A stretch of DNA of 61,870 nucleotides from an uncultured Lysobacteraceae bacterium (GTDB lineage: Bacteria; Pseudomonadota; Gammaproteobacteria; Xanthomonadales; Xanthomonadaceae): contig CAMLLG010000018.1 in assembly GCA_946480825.1 (NCBI GenBank), positions 1 through 61,870 on the forward strand, read 5' to 3'. Below are positions 57,708 to 61,870 of the stretch, piece by piece (the first letter of the stretch is position 1; every line of letters starts with the position of its first letter). The notes under the pieces were generated by a model, which worked only from the letters and a program-made list of their open reading frames with translations, was not told where the DNA came from and did no database searches. The translations under genes were made by a program, and so were the position numbers.

Positions 57708-60478
57708 GTGGCGCTGAAAATACTCTTGATAAAGAGGACTTGGAGCGCCTACTTCGTGAGAAGGTGATTCCAAAATCAAGACTTGATGATCTCGTATCCC
57801 AAGATACGCCGAAAGCGATCGTGCTGGCCGGACAGCCTGGTGCCGGGAAAAGCAGTCTTGCTCGTGCGGCTGGGCGCGAGTTCGGCGACGACATTCTCGT
57901 GATTGATCCGGATGAACAACGAGAACGTCTTCCGGGCGTCCGCAGGCTTCAGGAAGCCGATCCCTTCGGTTGGCCCGCAGAAACGAACAGGGATGCTTTT
58001 CGTGTTGCCAATGGACTGCGCGATGCGGGTGTCGACAAGCGCGTCAATCTTGTCATCGATGGCTCGATGAGCGACGCCGACAACAGCATCCGCACCATAC
58101 GTGCACTGCAAAAGAAGGGCTATGAAGTCGAGGTTCGCGCGATTTCGACGCACTGGCTCGAAAGCGAATTGGGGATCGATCGTCGATTCGCGAGAGATCT
58201 CGACAGGCTGGGTGTGGCTCGCGATGTCGACATGAGCTTCCACGACCGGGTCCACAATGACCTCCCGAGCAACATCGACAAGGTCGCCGAAACTACGGGT
58301 GTCCAGGTACGCATCTACGATCGCGAACTCAACGAACTCTACGACAGCCGCCGAGATGCGGGGTCGCCCAGCGAAGCGCTGCGCGAAACGCGCGCGGGTC
58401 GTATGGAAGACCCTGAAGTACGGCAACGCTTGCAAGAGGACTGGAAGCGTCAGCAAGAGTGGCATACAGCCATGCCAGAGACGCTCCGCGCGCGCCAGGA
58501 TATTTCGCCTGCGATGGCAGAAGCCCTGATCGCAGGAAGCGCCGAGCGCGGAAAGCTCGATCGCGCGACGGCGAGGGTGGAGACCATCGCGGCCATCGAA
58601 GCGCCTGCGCAGGCAGCCGAGCCCTTGCTCCCGCGCCTCGGTCGTGCCGGAGCCACTGCCGGACTGTCAGGCGTGGGGCTTGCCGCGGTCGCCTACGACG
58701 CCAAAGAAACCGGTGAGCGGATCAACACCGCGCTGACTCAGGACAATCCGTCGGCCGTCCGCTCGGAAGCGACGCATTTCACCGCGCGTGGCGTGGGTGG
58801 GGCCGCGGCCGCGTTCACGCCCATGGCGGCGGGCGTCAGCGGCGGGCCGGCGGTCGCGTTGGCCGTCGCGGATGCGTATCTGTTGACCGAAGCGTTCGAC
58901 CGCGGCGCGAAGTGGTTCGACAAGGAACGGATCGTCCACCAGACCGACCGAGACGGGGTGGGCTGGGAGTTCACCGGTCGGCAGTGGATCCGCGAGGACC
59001 TGAAGGCGGACCTGCGGGACGATGGCGTCGATCAGGTGCGTGGACAGAATTTCTCCGCGCTGCCGGACAGGGCGCGCGAGTTGAGTTACCTCGCGAGCGT
59101 GGAGGCCGTCGGCCAGGCGATCGGCAAGGCCGACCCGCGCGACCCCTTCGAGTTGCCGGCCAACGCGAGCGATGCCCCCAGCAATCAGCCCAGCCCGTGG
59201 CGCCTCGACGCGCAGAGCGGGGACTGGAAGCGCACGCGCTACGAGGAAATCGACCCGACCGATCCGCGGCTGCCGGACCGGCGAGTGCCGGAGACGGCCA
59301 CCCCCGAACGCGCCGCGGAGCTGAACCGCCAGGCGTCGCAGATCATCGACGAGAACATCGCGCGCGGACCGGCCGCTCTGGCCGCGCAGTATGAGATCGG
59401 GCACAAGCGCAACGGCTTCGATCAGTTCGGCGACGTCCCGATGTCCGTCCAGACCGCGCTGAACCCGAACACCCTGGAAGCGTCGAACGGCAAGCAATAC
59501 GTGCGCGACGCTCAAGGGCAGTGGTCGCACGAAGGCGCCCCGGCAAGTCCCGGCCATGCGCTGGAGCTGGAGACGACGCGCGAGCGTCTGTTGCCGGCGT
59601 TGGAGCAGCACCGGGCACGGCTCGCCGCCATGCCGGATTGGCAGCCCCTGACGCCGGAACAGCAGGACCGCGCGAACCTGCGTCAGCTTTACGCGGACCA
59701 CGGCGTGAACCCCAACCCGGAGCGGTTCGAGGCGGCGTATCAGGCGGTGATGGAAACGCGCGAAGCGCAGGGAATCAACACCTCAACGACGTCGCTGGCC
59801 CTGGAACCTCGACCTGCCGGCGGCTACGACATCAACACGCCGATCCAGCATCTCCAGATCGAGGGCGACGGCGTGGTGCGCGTGGCGGCCACGACCACCG
59901 CCGCCGACATCCAGCGCGTCGAGACAATGCTGGATAGCGAGCCGCGCGCGATGGAGGTGCAGAGCGTGCGACAGCGCGACGCGCAGGGGCCGCATGGCCG
60001 CAAAGCGGACGAAGCAGAACCTGCGCCCAGTCACGATGGCAAGTCGGCGCGGCCCGGCGTGACGCAGCTCGACAATCCCGCGCACCAGAACCACACGATG
60101 TTCGTGACCCTGCTCGGAGCGGTGAACGAGCGAGACAAACAGTTGGGCCGTGAGCCGGATGAGATCAGTCGACAACTTGCGGGTGGTCTGGTCGAGAAAG
60201 CCCGGGAGCGTGGCCTTGACACAGTCGGTGCGGCCAAGTTCACGCCGGATGGCACGAAAGTCGGGATGACCGACACCGCAGATCTGTCGGCACCGTGGGC
60301 GAAAACCGCGGTAGGGGATGTCGGTCAGTTGGCTGGACAGAAGTTGTCGCAAAGCAGCGACAACGTAGCGGCCATCAACCAGCAGCAGGCGCTGGAGCAA
60401 AACCTCAAGCCGCTGACACAGACGCAAGGGATGGATGGGCCGGATGGGCCAGCATCGAAGGCGCTACGCCTGGCCTGA
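57704..60478 (+). CDS. Putative X-T4SS effector with zeta-toxin kinase and XVIPCD-like domains
   Basis: 924-residue polymorphic toxin. Residues 1-230 are a zeta-toxin kinase: the P-loop GQPGAGKSS (43-51, Lys49), ILVIDPDEQRERLPG, and LVIDGSMSD, expected to phosphorylate UDP-N-acetylglucosamine-type sugars and poison cell-wall synthesis. A helical middle part follows, including Ala/Gly-rich hydrophobic stretches (about 325-400, GVGGAAAAFTPMAAG). Next is a conserved scaffold with NGKQYVRDAQGQWSHEG and TTSLALEPRPAGG. The end is XVIPCD-like: DNPAHQNHTMFVTLLGAVNERD, LAGGLVEKARERGLDTVG, a Gln-rich NQQQALEQNL tail. It is coupled to the upstream immunity gene. The first ~850 bp are AT-richer than the rest. 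Confidence 0.8.
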   Translation: MSGAENTLDKEDLERLLREKVIPKSRLDDLVSQDTPKAIVLAGQPGAGKSSLARAAGREFGDDILVIDPDEQRERLPGVRRLQEADPFGWPAETNRDAFRVANGLRDAGVDKRVNLVIDGSMSDADNSIRTIRALQKKGYEVEVRAISTHWLESELGIDRRFARDLDRLGVARDVDMSFHDRVHNDLPSNIDKVAETTGVQVRIYDRELNELYDSRRDAGSPSEALRETRAGRMEDPEVRQRLQEDWKRQQEWHTAMPETLRARQDISPAMAEALIAGSAERGKLDRATARVETIAAIEAPAQAAEPLLPRLGRAGATAGLSGVGLAAVAYDAKETGERINTALTQDNPSAVRSEATHFTARGVGGAAAAFTPMAAGVSGGPAVALAVADAYLLTEAFDRGAKWFDKERIVHQTDRDGVGWEFTGRQWIREDLKADLRDDGVDQVRGQNFSALPDRARELSYLASVEAVGQAIGKADPRDPFELPANASDAPSNQPSPWRLDAQSGDWKRTRYEEIDPTDPRLPDRRVPETATPERAAELNRQASQIIDENIARGPAALAAQYEIGHKRNGFDQFGDVPMSVQTALNPNTLEASNGKQYVRDAQGQWSHEGAPASPGHALELETTRERLLPALEQHRARLAAMPDWQPLTPEQQDRANLRQLYADHGVNPNPERFEAAYQAVMETREAQGINTSTTSLALEPRPAGGYDINTPIQHLQIEGDGVVRVAATTTAADIQRVETMLDSEPRAMEVQSVRQRDAQGPHGRKADEAEPAPSHDGKSARPGVTQLDNPAHQNHTMFVTLLGAVNERDKQLGREPDEISRQLAGGLVEKARERGLDTVGAAKFTPDGTKVGMTDTADLSAPWAKTAVGDVGQLAGQKLSQSSDNVAAINQQQALEQNLKPLTQTQGMDGPDGPASKALRLA

Positions 60479-60617
60479 GCGCAATCAACGTATCAGGGGT
60501 TGAGTGCGAAGAAATGCATCGGATGTCGATGCCATCCTCATCTCCAGCCCATATTTCACGAGAATCTTTGTGAGCGGCGATCACGCGAGGCGTCTTCATT
60601 TCGTTTCGTTTCTTGAT

Positions 60618-61199
60618 CTACTTGATCCTCCGCTTCTCCAGCTTGCGCGCGAGGGTGCGGCGGTGCAGGCCCAGGCGGCGGGCGGCTTCGGAGATGTTGA
60701 AGCCGGTTTCGGCGAGGGTTTCGTGGATGTGTTCCCACTCGAGGGTCTTGATCGAGGTCTTGCGCTCGGTGAGTTCCACTTCGGTGTCGCCGACCGCGCG
60801 CCGGAACGCGGCTTCGATGTCGTCGGTGTTCGAGGGTTTGGCGAGGTAGTGGCGGGCGCCGAGTTTGATCGCTTCGACCGCGGTCGCGATGCTGGCGTAG
60901 CCGGTCAGCACCACGATGATGGTGTCGGGGTCCCAGGCGTGCAGGGCCTGCACGCAGGACAGGCCCGAGGCGTTGCCGGCGAGTTTGAGGTCGACCACGG
61001 CGTGGGTCGGCGCGAAGTCTTCGAGCAGCGTCGGCAGTCCGTCCTCGCCGCTGAGGTGGCGCACGGTGTAGCCGCGGCGTTCGAACGAGCGCACCAGGGT
61101 GCGCGCGAACGCGGCGTCGTCTTCGACGATCAGGAGTCTGCCCTCATCGTCCTGATGCGGATCGTTGTGCTGTTCGTCGTTCGCGCGGTCATCGGTCAT
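60618..61199 (-). CDS. Response regulator of the RegA/PrrA/ActR family
   Basis: 193-residue two-domain regulator. The receiver domain has RLLIVEDDAAFARTL, the phosphoacceptor Asp70 in HAVVDLKLAG, and VVLTGYASIATAVEAIKLGARHYLAKPSN. A short linker leads to a Fis-type helix-turn-helix: FNISEAARRLGLHRRTLARKLEKR. RegA-type regulators control redox-responsive genes. It overlaps the kinase gene by 11 bp and is expressed from the same transcript. Confidence 0.88.
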   Translation of the reverse strand: MTDDRANDEQHNDPHQDDEGRLLIVEDDAAFARTLVRSFERRGYTVRHLSGEDGLPTLLEDFAPTHAVVDLKLAGNASGLSCVQALHAWDPDTIIVVLTGYASIATAVEAIKLGARHYLAKPSNTDDIEAAFRRAVGDTEVELTERKTSIKTLEWEHIHETLAETGFNISEAARRLGLHRRTLARKLEKRRIK

Positions 61200-61870
61200 C
61201 GTCGTGCGCCTCGAGCGCGATGGCGGACAGCGGCAGCGTCATGGTCACGATGGCGCCGCCCTGGCGCCGGTTGCGGGCGGTCAGGGTGCCGCCCAGCGTA
61301 CGCGCGACGTTCACCGAAAGGAACAGGCCGAGTCCGCCGCCAGGGCGGTCCTTGGTCGAGTTGTAGGGCGTGCCGAGGCGTTCGAGCACGTCGGTGACGA
61401 AGCCCGGCCCATTGTCGGCGATGTCGATGATCAGCTGGCCGTCGCGACAGTCGGCGTCGAGCGACACCCAGTCGGGCGAGACCTCCAGCGCGTTGTCGAG
61501 CACGTTGAACACCATCTGGCGCAGGCCGACGTCGGAGACGATGCGCGGATTCTCGCTGCAGATCCGGCGGTAGCGGAAATCGGCGAGGCCGCGCAGCGTC
61601 TGCCATTCCTCGGCCATCTCGTCGAGCAGCGCATGCAGGGTGGTTTCGACCGGCGCTTCCGCGCGCGTCTTGCCCGCGGCGAGCAGGATGTTGGTGACGA
61701 TCGATTTGCAGCGCGCCACCTGCGCCTGCATTTCGACGACATCGTGCGACAGTTCGGGATCGGATTCGAAGGTCGGCAGGTGTCGCCAGTCGCCGAGGAT
61801 CACCGACAGCGTCGACAGCGGCGTGCCCAGTTCGTGCGCGGCGCCGGAGGCCAGCAGGCCCATGCGCACG
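61189..61870 (-). CDS. RegB/PrrB-type sensor histidine kinase, C-terminal part (cut by window edge)
   Basis: The visible C-terminal ~227 residues form the kinase core. The H-box is ASGAAHELGTPLSTL, with the RegB-family His followed by Glu-Leu-Gly-Thr-Pro-Leu. The ATP-binding part has NVLDNALEVSP (N box), DNGPGF (G1) and GGGLGLFLSV (G2). The sensing membrane domain lies beyond the end of the window. RegB kinases respond to the redox state of the quinone pool. It is immediately upstream of, and overlaps, the response regulator gene. Confidence 0.85.
   Translation of the reverse strand, partial: VRMGLLASGAAHELGTPLSTLSVILGDWRHLPTFESDPELSHDVVEMQAQVARCKSIVTNILLAAGKTRAEAPVETTLHALLDEMAEEWQTLRGLADFRYRRICSENPRIVSDVGLRQMVFNVLDNALEVSPDWVSLDADCRDGQLIIDIADNGPGFVTDVLERLGTPYNSTKDRPGGGLGLFLSVNVARTLGGTLTARNRRQGGAIVTMTLPLSAIALEAHDDDR

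Noticed and set aside
57109..60478. Integrated element with integrase at tRNA-Gly
   Set aside because: No integrase gene and no second copy of the tRNA 3' end were seen in the window.

Overview
The window is a high-GC, gene-dense chromosomal segment of a gammaproteobacterium of the family Xanthomonadaceae (Lysobacter/Luteimonas type). This rests on the homogentisate and kynurenine pathway genes, dispersed palindromic repeats typical of the family, and three proteins ending in an XVIPCD-like domain, the secretion signal of the Xanthomonadales killing type IV secretion system (X-T4SS). Assignments come from motif recognition by eye; no database search was run.

Layout. 1-7.9 kb: 5' part of a malic enzyme gene, a QEGLA-motif metallohydrolase, rsgA, alaA, an SGNH hydrolase/methyltransferase pair, a polysaccharide deacetylase and a rhodanese. 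8-12.9 kb: a branched-chain-type 2-oxo acid dehydrogenase operon (E1alpha, E1beta, SH3-like protein, DUF1801 protein, E2, small membrane protein) in which palindromic repeats lie both between genes and inside the E2 linkers. 13-18 kb: a 1616-residue secreted ExeM/NucH-like nuclease. 18-30 kb: kynA, a membrane permease, AbgT and POT transporters, a MarR regulator divergent from hppD-hmgA with a palindromic operator embedded in the hppD promoter, a CaCA antiporter, nhaA and an NAD-binding epimerase-like protein.

30-35 kb holds a cluster of five small exported proteins: three paralogous cysteine-rich lipoproteins interleaved with two paralogous LolA-like periplasmic proteins. I do not recognise it as a described system. 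35-39.3 kb: an EamA transporter, an Mpo1-like protein, an AT-rich AbiGi-like gene wedged after purC, and two J-domain proteins. 39.5-42.9 kb is a compact two-gene island: a P-loop (STAND/KAP-like) NTPase followed by a TPR protein whose 41-residue repeats are almost identical at DNA level, a hallmark of predicted NTP-dependent conflict or immunity systems. It is the strongest candidate here for an undescribed biological system.

43-61.9 kb alternates housekeeping genes (rpe, yegS-like, trpE, trmB, thiG, thiS, an autotransporter esterase, tRNA-Gly, a RegBA-type two-component pair) with X-T4SS effector loci. These are an orphan effector (47.5-48.9 kb), a zinc metallopeptidase effector with its putative immunity gene (49.2-51.0 kb), and a zeta-toxin effector with its putative immunity gene next to tRNA-Gly (57.3-60.5 kb). 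The window therefore carries an inter-bacterial weapons repertoire (effectors), probable defence genes (AbiGi-like, NTPase/TPR pair), and aromatic and branched-chain amino acid catabolism.
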